NCBI GenBank assembly: GCA_009701105.1
Contig: WLKU01000090.1
Span: forward strand, 1 to 5,796
DNA: 5,796 nucleotides
Source of the DNA: Actinomycetota bacterium
GTDB taxonomy: Bacteria > Actinomycetota > Acidimicrobiia > Acidimicrobiales > Ilumatobacteraceae
Direction: 5' to 3'
Shown: piece after piece, positions 1 to 5,673 of the stretch
Position numbering within the stretch: position 1 is the stretch's first letter
How the letters are laid out: the number at the start of each line of letters is the position of its first letter
Made by a program: the position numbers and the translations under genes
Notes under the pieces: generated by a model
Seen by the model: the letters and a program-made list of their open reading frames with translations, nothing else
The model's database searches: none
Told to the model about the DNA's origin: nothing

Positions 1-394
1 ATTGGGAATTGACGAGATCATTCCGTTGGCACCAACGATCCGTTCGGTAGTTCGTTGGGATACCGCTAAGGCTTCAAAGCAAACTGAACGACTACAACGG
101 GTGGCTCATGAGGCTTCGATGCAAAGTCGCAGAGTATGGCTTCCGAGGGTTCAAGAAGTAACACAGCTGTCCGAGTTGTTGCAGGGAGGCACAGTCGCTG
201 TTGCTGAACCAGGTGGGATTGAGATCACCAGTATTCATCGCTCAATTATCATTGGTCCTGAAGGCGGTTTTGCTCCTGAAGAACTCATTGGGTCAGTCAG
301 TCGAGTTTCTCTCGGAGAATCCGTGCTGAGGGCTGAAACTGCTGCAATAGTTGCAGGTGCGTTGATGACTCGATGTCGAAGGGGTGAGATGTGA
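1..394 (+). CDS. rsmE: RsmE, 16S rRNA (uracil-1498-N3)-methyltransferase, C-terminal part
   Basis: RsmE methylates N3 of U1498 in 16S rRNA using S-adenosylmethionine, acting on the small ribosomal subunit in the cytoplasm. The visible 130 residues are the C-terminal SPOUT (trefoil-knot) domain. They carry the family signatures EASMQSRR (about residues 37-44 of the fragment), the SAM-binding loop GPEGGF (85-90) and the knot motif LGESVLRAETA (104-114). The frame is open to the left edge and the opening LGIDEIIPL matches the family interior, so the TTG at position 2 is an internal Leu codon and the N-terminal PUA-like domain lies upstream of the window. The stop TGA at 392-394 overlaps the next start by 4 bases (GTGA), implying translational coupling. 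In actinobacteria rsmE usually follows hrcA-dnaJ, so those genes would be expected just upstream (inference). Family identity is firm. Confidence 0.93.
   Translation, partial: LGIDEIIPLAPTIRSVVRWDTAKASKQTERLQRVAHEASMQSRRVWLPRVQEVTQLSELLQGGTVAVAEPGGIEITSIHRSIIIGPEGGFAPEELIGSVSRVSLGESVLRAETAAIVAGALMTRCRRGEM
379..384 (+). promoter_or_regulatory. Ribosome binding site for the bldD-like gene
   Basis: AAGGGG, extending to AAGGGGTGA, lies inside the end of rsmE and leaves 6 bases before the GTG at 391. It is a near-complete match to the anti-Shine-Dalgarno sequence. It decides the GTG start, because the nearby ATG at 389 is the last sense codon of rsmE and is followed at once by its stop. Confidence 0.7.
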
Positions 395-915
395 ATACGC
401 CGGCAAATGACCCACTTGATGAACAGTCATACTCACGCTTGGTAGGCGAGCGATTGCGCAGTATTCGTCAACAAAAAAATCTGTCCCTCAATGAGGTGGA
501 GACGTCTACTCAGCAAGAATTTAAAGCGTCGGTAATGGGTGCATATGAGCGTGGGGAGCGTGTGATTAGTGTGTTGCGGCTCGAACGCTTGGCGCGCTTT
601 TATGGTGTGACGGTTGATCAGTTGTTGCCACGCGATAAGCAACGTGAAGATGCTGCACAACCAGGCAATGCTGCGCCAAAGAAGTTGCGCATCGATGTTG
701 CCAAATTGTCTGCGCGTGAAGGCGATCAATTCAAGATGCTTGAGCGTCTTTTGCGAATGATCCAGGTTCAGCGACAAGACTTCAACGGCAAAGTGATTAC
801 TGTGCGTGCCAACGACACACGGGCAATTGCTGTGATGCTCGATGTGAGTATCGACGATGTGGGCACCAAACTGGCCGAACTCGACCTGCTGTTTGTGCCA
901 CCCAATGCAACTTGA
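391..915 (+). CDS. bldD: BldD-like transcriptional regulator with c-di-GMP-binding signature
   Basis: The product is 174 residues. Residues about 15-80 form an XRE/Cro-type helix-turn-helix DNA-binding domain (VGERLRSIRQQKNLSLNEVE, then YERGERVISVLRLERLARFYGV, ending in QLLP). This closely follows the BldD N-terminal pattern. After a linker (81-97), residues about 98-170 match the BldD C-terminal domain. That domain includes R128-Q-D130, eight residues, then R139-A-N-D142, which fits the RXD-X8-RXXD signature binding c-di-GMP in Streptomyces BldD (RGD-X8-RQDD there). In Streptomyces, tetrameric c-di-GMP makes BldD dimerize and repress developmental genes; the target genes here are unknown. 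It starts with GTG behind a strong Shine-Dalgarno, overlaps rsmE by 4 bases and runs 11 bases into hemW, so it is probably cotranscribed with both. The family call is firm; c-di-GMP binding is inferred from the retained Arg and Asp residues. Confidence 0.87.
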   Translation: MNTPANDPLDEQSYSRLVGERLRSIRQQKNLSLNEVETSTQQEFKASVMGAYERGERVISVLRLERLARFYGVTVDQLLPRDKQREDAAQPGNAAPKKLRIDVAKLSAREGDQFKMLERLLRMIQVQRQDFNGKVITVRANDTRAIAVMLDVSIDDVGTKLAELDLLFVPPNAT

Positions 916-2014
916 TCCTTCGTCCCACGGTGTGTACCTGCACATTCCGTTTTGCTCTAAACGTTGTGACTATTGCGCATTCGCAACATTTACTGACCGC
1001 CATCATCTGACAGGTGAATATTTGCGCGCAATGCGCATCCATATCAACACCGTCGTGGCTCAGGGGATGATTCCTGCAACGAGTGTGTTTGTGGGTGGCG
1101 GCACGCCAAGCATGGTGCCAGCCGAAGAGTTGGTTGCTGTAATACGAGAAATTCCACTTGCGCCACATGCCGAAGTGACTGTTGAGTGCAACCCCGACAA
1201 CATCACGCTTCAAATGATGCGCACATATCGAGATGGTGGAGTCAACCGAATCTCAATCGGTGTGCAGTCGACTGTGCCGCATGTATTGGCTGCGTTGGGC
1301 CGCACGCACGATCCAGAAAACGTTCGCCGATCAGTTGCATATGTGCGCGAAGCAGGATTCACGACGTTTAATCTCGACATCATTTATGGCGCAGCAGGCG
1401 AAACGGTTGCTGACTGGCGCACCACAGTGTCTGATGTTGTTGCCCTTGATCCACCGCATGTCTCGGCGTACGGTCTCACCGTTGAAGCCAACACACCACT
1501 TGCAACACAGCCAGAGCGACACCCCGACAACGATGACCAAGCCGACAAATACGAACTTGTTGATGAATTGTTTGCAAATAGCGGACTAGTCAATTACGAG
1601 ATTTCGAACTGGGCAAAACCTGGACACGAATGCACGCACAACTATTTGTATTGGCTGCAGGGCAACTATGACGGTTTTGGTTGTGCTGCACACGCCCACA
1701 AAGATGGTCGCCGCTGGTGGAACGTGCGTACGCCAGACCGTTACATCGAGATGGTCAATGCAGGTGAAATCCCCGAATCGTCGAGCGAAATGCTCGACAG
1801 CGAGACGCGCAAACTTGAAGCATTGCAGTTGCTTGTGCGAGTTCGTGATGGCGTGCCACTAGATGCACTGAGCGTGCAAGATCGAGAACTGATGAGCGAC
1901 TTAATTACGCAAGTGGGTGACAGGCTTGTGCTGACGCGTGCTGGCCGTTTGATGGCGAATGAAGTGAGTTTGCGATTGCGGGTCGTCGCCGAAGGTGTGC
2001 AACTTTCAAACTGA
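905..2014 (+). CDS. hemW: HemW-like radical SAM heme chaperone
   Basis: This 369-residue protein is close to E. coli HemW (378). HemW binds heme and a 4Fe-4S cluster and passes heme to haemoproteins; it is often misnamed oxygen-independent coproporphyrinogen III oxidase. The radical-SAM cluster motif CX3CX2C is C17, C21, C24 within HIPFCSKRCDYC. The SAM-binding GGGTPS is at 64-69, followed by VECNPDN (93-99) and GVQS (119-122). HNYLYW (245-250) fits the HNXXYW heme-binding motif that marks HemW. There is no N-terminal arm and no fourth Cys two residues after C24, as in true HemN. A winged-helix HemN_C domain fills about 298-360. I chose ATG at 905, which gives the usual short N-terminus; the in-frame ATG at 857 would add residues that are only a shadow of bldD. 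No Shine-Dalgarno precedes it and it overlaps bldD by 11 bases, suggesting coupling. Confidence 0.9.
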   Translation: MQLDPSSHGVYLHIPFCSKRCDYCAFATFTDRHHLTGEYLRAMRIHINTVVAQGMIPATSVFVGGGTPSMVPAEELVAVIREIPLAPHAEVTVECNPDNITLQMMRTYRDGGVNRISIGVQSTVPHVLAALGRTHDPENVRRSVAYVREAGFTTFNLDIIYGAAGETVADWRTTVSDVVALDPPHVSAYGLTVEANTPLATQPERHPDNDDQADKYELVDELFANSGLVNYEISNWAKPGHECTHNYLYWLQGNYDGFGCAAHAHKDGRRWWNVRTPDRYIEMVNAGEIPESSSEMLDSETRKLEALQLLVRVRDGVPLDALSVQDRELMSDLITQVGDRLVLTRAGRLMANEVSLRLRVVAEGVQLSN

Positions 2015-2015
2015 T

Positions 2016-2465
2016 CTAAAGTTTTGAGCCTTTGACCGATTTCGTCAGCAAAGGTTCAGTTGCTTTGTAAATAAAGCAAACGACCGATCGATCCGATTTG
2101 ATGTTCCATGAAGTGACACTCGGGTACACGTAGGTGTAATAGAGGATTGACTGCGGAAGCTCAACGCCTACATAACCAAAAAACTCATCAATACAACTCT
2201 GCTCGGCAAATACCTCTAGAGCATCAGCTCCCGGATAGGTAGTGGCAGAGCTTGTAACAATGCTGTAAGCCTCAAGTGCGTGCGGCTCATCGCAGGGTAC
2301 GAGTTCTAGCTTGTCGACAATCTGGCTGAGATTCGAGTTTGAGCAATCACCAACATTGATTACTACTCCAAAAGAATCTCCTTGTGCTCCTTTGCCGCAT
2401 GAACTGATAACAAAAGTAATCGCAAAAATCCCAAACGTGATTCGTTTTATCGTTATCGCATTCAT
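2016..2465 (-). CDS. Small secreted lipoprotein, Septum_form-like domain
   Basis: The product has 149 residues. Residues 1-22 form a lipoprotein signal peptide: K7 and R8, a hydrophobic stretch (TFGIFAITFVI), then the lipobox ISS-C with the lipidated Cys at 23. The mature protein should be anchored on the outer face of the membrane. The rest follows the pattern of the actinobacterial 'septum formation' domain: VGDC (38-41), VPCDEPHALEAY (56-67), YPGADAL (77-83), a C91 region, then SW (119-120) and DRSVVCF (125-131). The four conserved cysteines C41, C58, C91 and C130 could form two disulfides. The true function of this family is poorly known and the septum link is only its name. The gene is more AT-rich than its neighbours. 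A possible promoter is TTGGCA (2538-2533) and TAGGGT (2517-2512) with a short 15-base spacer. Its stop is one base from the hemW stop on the other strand. Confidence 0.75.
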   Translation of the reverse strand: MNAITIKRITFGIFAITFVISSCGKGAQGDSFGVVINVGDCSNSNLSQIVDKLELVPCDEPHALEAYSIVTSSATTYPGADALEVFAEQSCIDEFFGYVGVELPQSILYYTYVYPSVTSWNIKSDRSVVCFIYKATEPLLTKSVKGSKL

Positions 2466-2470
2466 GGTTT

Positions 2471-2476
2471 TCCTTT
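2471..2476 (-). promoter_or_regulatory. Ribosome binding site of the lipoprotein gene
   Basis: On the minus strand AAAGGA lies 5 bases before the ATG at 2465. It supports that start, which also gives a signal peptide of the right length. Confidence 0.65.
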
Positions 2477-2658
2477 GACCAACTTTGACTATCGTCGAGA
2501 TGGCTTCTCTGACCCTAGTGCTAACGAAGCTATGCCAAATCTCATATGAAATACTTCAATAGAAGCGGTCGCCGGCAAAACAATGCTTAAAACCTTTGTG
2601 GGGATTAAAATTCAGTATCGAGATTCACTTTAAAACGGATATGCTTTTACGAAAGTAA

Positions 2659-2732
2659 GGGCGCGTAGCTCAGTTGGTTAGAGCACTACCTCGACATGGT
2701 AGGGGTCCCGGGTTCGAGTCCCGTCGCGCCCA
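2659..2732 (+). tRNA. tRNA-Val, anticodon GAC
   Basis: A full cloverleaf of 74 bases. The acceptor stem GGGCGCG (2659-2665) pairs with CGCGCCC (2725-2731), and A2732 is the discriminator. The D arm is GCTC (2668-2671) with GAGC (2681-2684). The anticodon stem CTACC (2686-2690) pairs with GGTAG (2698-2702) around loop TCGACAT, with anticodon GAC at 2693-2695, which reads GUC and GUU valine codons. The T loop is TTCGAGT (2713-2719), with stem CCGGG/CCCGT showing one C-U mismatch at the outermost pair. CCA is not encoded and must be added after transcription. A TATGCT at 2640-2645 could be the -10 box, but no good -35 sits in front of it. Confidence 0.96.
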
Positions 2733-2740
2733 CTAGAGAT

Positions 2741-3038
2741 CTAGAAAATGATGTTGGCAACGAGTGCCGCAACGACTCCGAACGCGCTGATGGCGATGGA
2801 GAGCACTTGAACGGTGTTGCGTCGAAGCAACTGATTCGTGTTGTGCGTATTTTCGCTACACATCCTTGTCAAATCAAGCATCAACTTTGGCAAAGTCTGC
2901 GTCCACTTTCTCGAATCGTGCGCTGATCCACGATCGTAATTTGCTCAATTCGGCTTCGGTGGTTACTGCCAACATCATGACGTCGGCGCGAGTGGCATGC
3001 TTTTTGGCATCTTCGGATTTGAGTTTGTATGTTGGCAT
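2741..3038 (-). pseudogene. Frameshift-split small coiled-coil, tail-anchored membrane protein
   Basis: Two overlapping minus-strand frames lie here. The first runs 3038-2874 (54 residues, MPTYKLKSEDAKK to FAKVDA, TGA stop). The second runs 2881-2741 (46 residues, MLDLTRMCSEN to VAANLI-like end VANIIF), overlapping the first by 8 bases in the +1 frame. Joined by a +1 shift at GCT-TGA, they give a continuous 98-residue protein. Its N-terminal half is charged; it then has heptads FEKVDAD, FAKVDAD and LTRMCSE with F42, F49 and L56 at the repeating hydrophobic position. It ends in LLRRN and a membrane helix of about 24 residues (TVQVLSIAISAFGV onward) that reaches the C-terminus. This is a cytoplasmic coiled coil anchored by its tail. 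I do not recognise the family. It could be a pseudogene with one extra T, a programmed frameshift, a sequencing error, or two coupled genes. A TTGACA (3075-3070) lies upstream; no clear Shine-Dalgarno is seen. Confidence 0.5.
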
Positions 3039-3070
3039 GGACGAACACTTACATATGTTGTGCTCTGGTT

Positions 3071-3092
3071 GTCAAGTACCAGCATTCTTGAC
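3071..3092. repeat. Short inverted repeat at the end of the MBL-fold gene
   Basis: GTCAAG (3071-3076) and CTTGAC (3087-3092) are perfect 6-base arms around a 10-base loop, spanning the last codons and stop of the minus-strand MBL gene. The stem is short, with no T-run on either side, so it is at best a weak hairpin. On the minus strand the distal arm also contributes to a TTGACA that could be a -35 box for the downstream small gene. Function unproven. Confidence 0.35.
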
Positions 3093-4391
3093 AATGGCCT
3101 CAGACTCGCGAGCTGCGGCCTTGTAGATCCCTTTGCTCATGAGCGACATCTCGCTTCGGCGACGTTTGTCGTAGATAGTTGCCCGATCGGCATGCACGGA
3201 TGCATCGTCTGGGGCAGCCCAACCTGCAAGGTCGGCCAAATGGCATGCGAGGCGTAGATCGGTCTCTGATAACTCGAGCGCACGTTGAATCAATACATGT
3301 GCACCGCCAGCAAGATGGGCAAGTTCTTGGGCCACAACAGCATCTGGTGCTGGCTTGAGTCGTGATGCTGCACCGTCCCACCATCCGCCATAGAGTCGCC
3401 AAATATTGCGCACGACAAATTCTGGCTCATCATAAAATGGGCGCATGTACGGCTTGTCGAGAATGTGTTGCGGAACTTTCACCGAGTGAATAATGGTGTC
3501 GAGGGTTTCGCCCGCGTTCATCATGTCAATCACTTGGGAAACCAAAGTTTCGAGCGATGTTGCAATGTCGTCAAGCACGGTGGCGATTCGCTTCTTGCCC
3601 TCAATCGGTAATCCGTGGGCGGGTAGTAGTAGCTCTGGTCCTTGGGCAATCATGCGTCGCAATGCGGTTGCCCATTCAAGTGCGTAGCGCTGCACTTTCT
3701 GAGGGTTGCCAGCATTTGGGTAATTCCAAATCACAAAGTCGCCGGTGAACAGCCACTTCTTTTCGGGTATCCAACCCCACAGATGGTCGTCTGTCTCGCC
3801 GCGAGCATGGTGAAACTCGACGGTCGTATTGCCTGCCTGAATGATGAGTTGATCGGAAAATGATTGGTCGGGTCGAAGTGTGGCGAGTGGAAGAAACTGA
3901 TGAGCATTCTCTCCCAGCGATAGTGCTTCACGCATATTGCCCGAGTTTGGTTTCATGTCCGACTTGATGCCACCGAATTGACGTTGATTGATGCGCACAT
4001 TCCACTCGTTGGTAGTGGTGTAACGGTCAATGCGCTTGTTGACATTTTCATGTCCAATGACGTGAGGTGCTGGTGCTCCTTTTGAAATGGCATCATTTGC
4101 GAAAGCAAAACTGCCACCCACATGATCGGCATGGCCGTGTGTGTACACAAGAGTCGAAATGGGCGCTGTACGCCACGTTCGAATGGATTGCACGACTGCT
4201 TCGCCGCTGCCTGCGCCGGATGCATCGAAACACATCAGTCCGTCGCCGGTGTCCCACACAACTGAGTGGCTGAAACTTTCGACGATTGCAAGGTCGGTTG
4301 CGAGTTCAGTGATCTCGTTGTTGACGCGGTTGAGGGGCTGATCGACGATTCCGGAATCAATGACTTTGGTGGAGAGCTCGATCGGATGCAT
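3072..4391 (-). CDS. MBL-fold hydrolase with alkyl-sulfatase dimerization domain
   Basis: The 439-residue product has a metallo-beta-lactamase domain (about 25-265) with the metal motif THGHADH. Metal ligands H85, H87, D89 and H90 are visible. Further candidates are E199 in the ARGETDDH segment, D218 in FTGDF and H259 in PAHG. Residues about 315-435 match the alkyl sulfatase dimerization domain: RNIWRLYGGWWDG (328-340), LKPAP, ELAHLAGGA, RLACHLADLAGWAAPDD, and SLMSKGIYKAAARE near the end. Enzymes such as SdsA1 hydrolyse sulfate esters of primary alcohols with two zinc ions. This protein is much shorter than SdsA1 (about 650): it lacks a signal peptide and the C-terminal SCP2-like domain, so it is probably cytoplasmic. 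Its substrate may be a sulfate ester or another ester; I cannot tell which. The ATG lies 9 bases after the stop of the acyl-CoA dehydrogenase gene, so the two are probably one operon. Confidence 0.85.
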   Translation of the reverse strand: MHPIELSTKVIDSGIVDQPLNRVNNEITELATDLAIVESFSHSVVWDTGDGLMCFDASGAGSGEAVVQSIRTWRTAPISTLVYTHGHADHVGGSFAFANDAISKGAPAPHVIGHENVNKRIDRYTTTNEWNVRINQRQFGGIKSDMKPNSGNMREALSLGENAHQFLPLATLRPDQSFSDQLIIQAGNTTVEFHHARGETDDHLWGWIPEKKWLFTGDFVIWNYPNAGNPQKVQRYALEWATALRRMIAQGPELLLPAHGLPIEGKKRIATVLDDIATSLETLVSQVIDMMNAGETLDTIIHSVKVPQHILDKPYMRPFYDEPEFVVRNIWRLYGGWWDGAASRLKPAPDAVVAQELAHLAGGAHVLIQRALELSETDLRLACHLADLAGWAAPDDASVHADRATIYDKRRRSEMSLMSKGIYKAAARESEAIVKNAGT

Positions 4392-4400
4392 GGTCAGACT

Positions 4401-5534
4401 CTAGTTGTGAGCTGGTTGCACTTTTTGGGCTGGAGGTTCTTTGGGTAATCCCAGTACGCGCTCTCCCAAAATATTGCGCATCACATTGGATGTGCCGCCC
4501 ATGATGGTGTAACCGGATGCGTAGGCGAGTCCTTGGGTGACGTCATCCCAGAGTGTTGCGTCCATTCCAAGAGTGTTGAATACAAAATTAGAGATTCGTG
4601 TTTCAAGCTCGGTGCAAAAACATTTCGTTGCGGCCGAAAAACCAGCCGGTGCTTGTCGCAGAGTCTCACGAATCACCAAGATGCGACCAATCCGATATCC
4701 GATTTCGATATTCGCTATTTCTTGACGCACAACTTTGTTGGTTGTATCCGCTCGCTTTCGGGCCATGTCGTAGAGAGCCTTGTTGGAAACAAGTCGGTCG
4801 ATGCCGCCGCGCTCGTGTTCGAGTTGGCGCATGGTTTGTGCAAAAGCGCCACCCTGCACACCGACCAAGTTTGCTTTTGGCACGCGCGCATCGGTATAAA
4901 ACACTTCGCAAAAATGACTATTTGTCGTCATGTCTTTGATCGGTCTGATGTCGATGCCTGGAGTGTTCATGGGCACAATAATTTCGCTGATACCTGCATG
5001 CGGCGGTCCGTCGGTGCTGGTGCGACAGATGAGGTAGCAGTAGTCAGCCACCTCGCCAAAGCTTGTCCAGATTTTTTGGCCATTGATGACCCATTCGTCG
5101 CCATCATCCTGAGCAAATGTTTTGAGCGAGGCTAAGTCACTGCCAGCATTTGGCTCACTCATACCAATACACCAAGTGGTTTTGCCAGCAAGCATGTTTG
5201 GTAAAAACTCATCCTGTTGCTGTTTTGAACCATATGCAATGAGTGCTGGCCCCATCTGGCGATCGGCAAACCATGAGGCAGCAATCGGTGCTCCGGCAGC
5301 AATCATTTCTTCGGCAATGATCAAACGTTCGATGGCTGGACGACCGCCACCACCAAACTCGGTTGGCCAAGTCATTCCTATCCAGCCGAGTGCACCGAGT
5401 TCGGCGGAAAATTCTTTGGAGTAACCATTCATCCACGTGTCGTTAAACCGGCCGTAACGTTTGACGGCATCTTGGGCAATTTCACGTGCGCGCGTGCGCA
5501 AAGCGACGTGTTCGGGGGCCCACTGAAAATCCAT
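4401..5534 (-). CDS. Acyl-CoA dehydrogenase (FadE-like)
   Basis: This FAD enzyme of 377 residues oxidises an acyl-CoA to the 2-enoyl-CoA and passes electrons to an electron-transfer flavoprotein. Residues 1-115 form the N-terminal helical domain, with MTWPTEFGGGG at 53-63. The beta domain carries WCIGMSEPNAGSDLASL (121-137) and GQKIWTSF (152-159), which bind FAD and substrate. The C-terminal helical domain ends with IMGGTSNVMRNILGERVLGLP (344-364). The Glu that is catalytic in medium-chain enzymes (E376 of MCAD, EGT motif) is G346 here. E241 of the ER pair (HERGG) sits where isovaleryl- and long-chain enzymes place their base, so activity is expected. I chose ATG 5534, giving MDFQWAPEHVALR as in relatives, over an upstream TTG at 5588. 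No clear Shine-Dalgarno is visible. The chain length of the substrate cannot be read; a steroid or branched substrate is possible. Confidence 0.9.
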   Translation of the reverse strand: MDFQWAPEHVALRTRAREIAQDAVKRYGRFNDTWMNGYSKEFSAELGALGWIGMTWPTEFGGGGRPAIERLIIAEEMIAAGAPIAASWFADRQMGPALIAYGSKQQQDEFLPNMLAGKTTWCIGMSEPNAGSDLASLKTFAQDDGDEWVINGQKIWTSFGEVADYCYLICRTSTDGPPHAGISEIIVPMNTPGIDIRPIKDMTTNSHFCEVFYTDARVPKANLVGVQGGAFAQTMRQLEHERGGIDRLVSNKALYDMARKRADTTNKVVRQEIANIEIGYRIGRILVIRETLRQAPAGFSAATKCFCTELETRISNFVFNTLGMDATLWDDVTQGLAYASGYTIMGGTSNVMRNILGERVLGLPKEPPAQKVQPAHN

Positions 5535-5604
5535 TTTTATAATGGTAGGTGGTCGCAGTGCGTCATCGCCGTGTTGAAACACCGTCAAGCCTGTGGCGAC
5601 ACTG

Positions 5605-5636
5605 TTGTGGGGTATTCTCTAGAAGTCGGATATAAG
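5605..5636 (+). promoter_or_regulatory. icd: Possible icd promoter
   Basis: TTGTGG (5605-5610) and TATAAG (5631-5636) stand in front of icd. The spacer of 20 bases is longer than usual, so the -35 assignment is weak. The -10 would give a 5' leader of about 30 bases. This lies in the 139-base divergent gap between icd and the acyl-CoA dehydrogenase gene. Confidence 0.3.
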
Positions 5637-5663
5637 TTCCGGTCGCATTCGGATCAACAAGTT

Positions 5664-5667
5664 GGAG
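5664..5667 (+). promoter_or_regulatory. icd: Ribosome binding site of icd
   Basis: GGAG lies 6 bases before the ATG at 5674, ideal spacing, and confirms that start. Confidence 0.65.
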
Positions 5668-5673
5668 CCCCTC

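Noticed and set aside
857..904. ATG at 857 as the hemW start
   Set aside because: The extra 16 residues have no HemW similarity and would deepen the overlap with bldD to 59 bases; ATG 905 gives the family's normal N-terminus.
433..945. 170-residue minus-strand open frame opposite bldD
   Set aside because: It is the antisense shadow of bldD, with His/Cys/Trp-rich sequence and no recognisable family; bldD on the plus strand is clear.
2060..2079. Stem-loop TTGCTTT/AAAGCAA as the hemW terminator
   Set aside because: Only two GC pairs per stem, no following T-run, and it lies within lipoprotein codons.
2733..2744. CTAG-rich near-palindrome after the tRNA as a terminator or attachment core
   Set aside because: It is not a perfect inverted repeat, is very short, and has no copy elsewhere in the window.
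4494..4500. Loss of the catalytic Glu in the acyl-CoA dehydrogenase (G346 in place of the MCAD E376)
   Set aside because: E241 occupies the alternative base position used by isovaleryl- and long-chain acyl-CoA dehydrogenases, so the enzyme is probably active.
4533..5135. 200-residue plus-strand open frame within the acyl-CoA dehydrogenase gene
   Set aside because: Fully antisense to a gene with strong motifs, with no ribosome binding site or domain; it is a by-product of codon bias.
5538..5543. Consensus TATAAT as the icd promoter
   Set aside because: No -35 stands 16-18 bases upstream, it is about 130 bases from the icd ATG, and it abuts the start of the divergent gene.
5535..5588. TTG at 5588 as the acyl-CoA dehydrogenase start
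   Set aside because: The added 18 residues are not family-like; MDFQWAPEH at 5534 is the usual opening.
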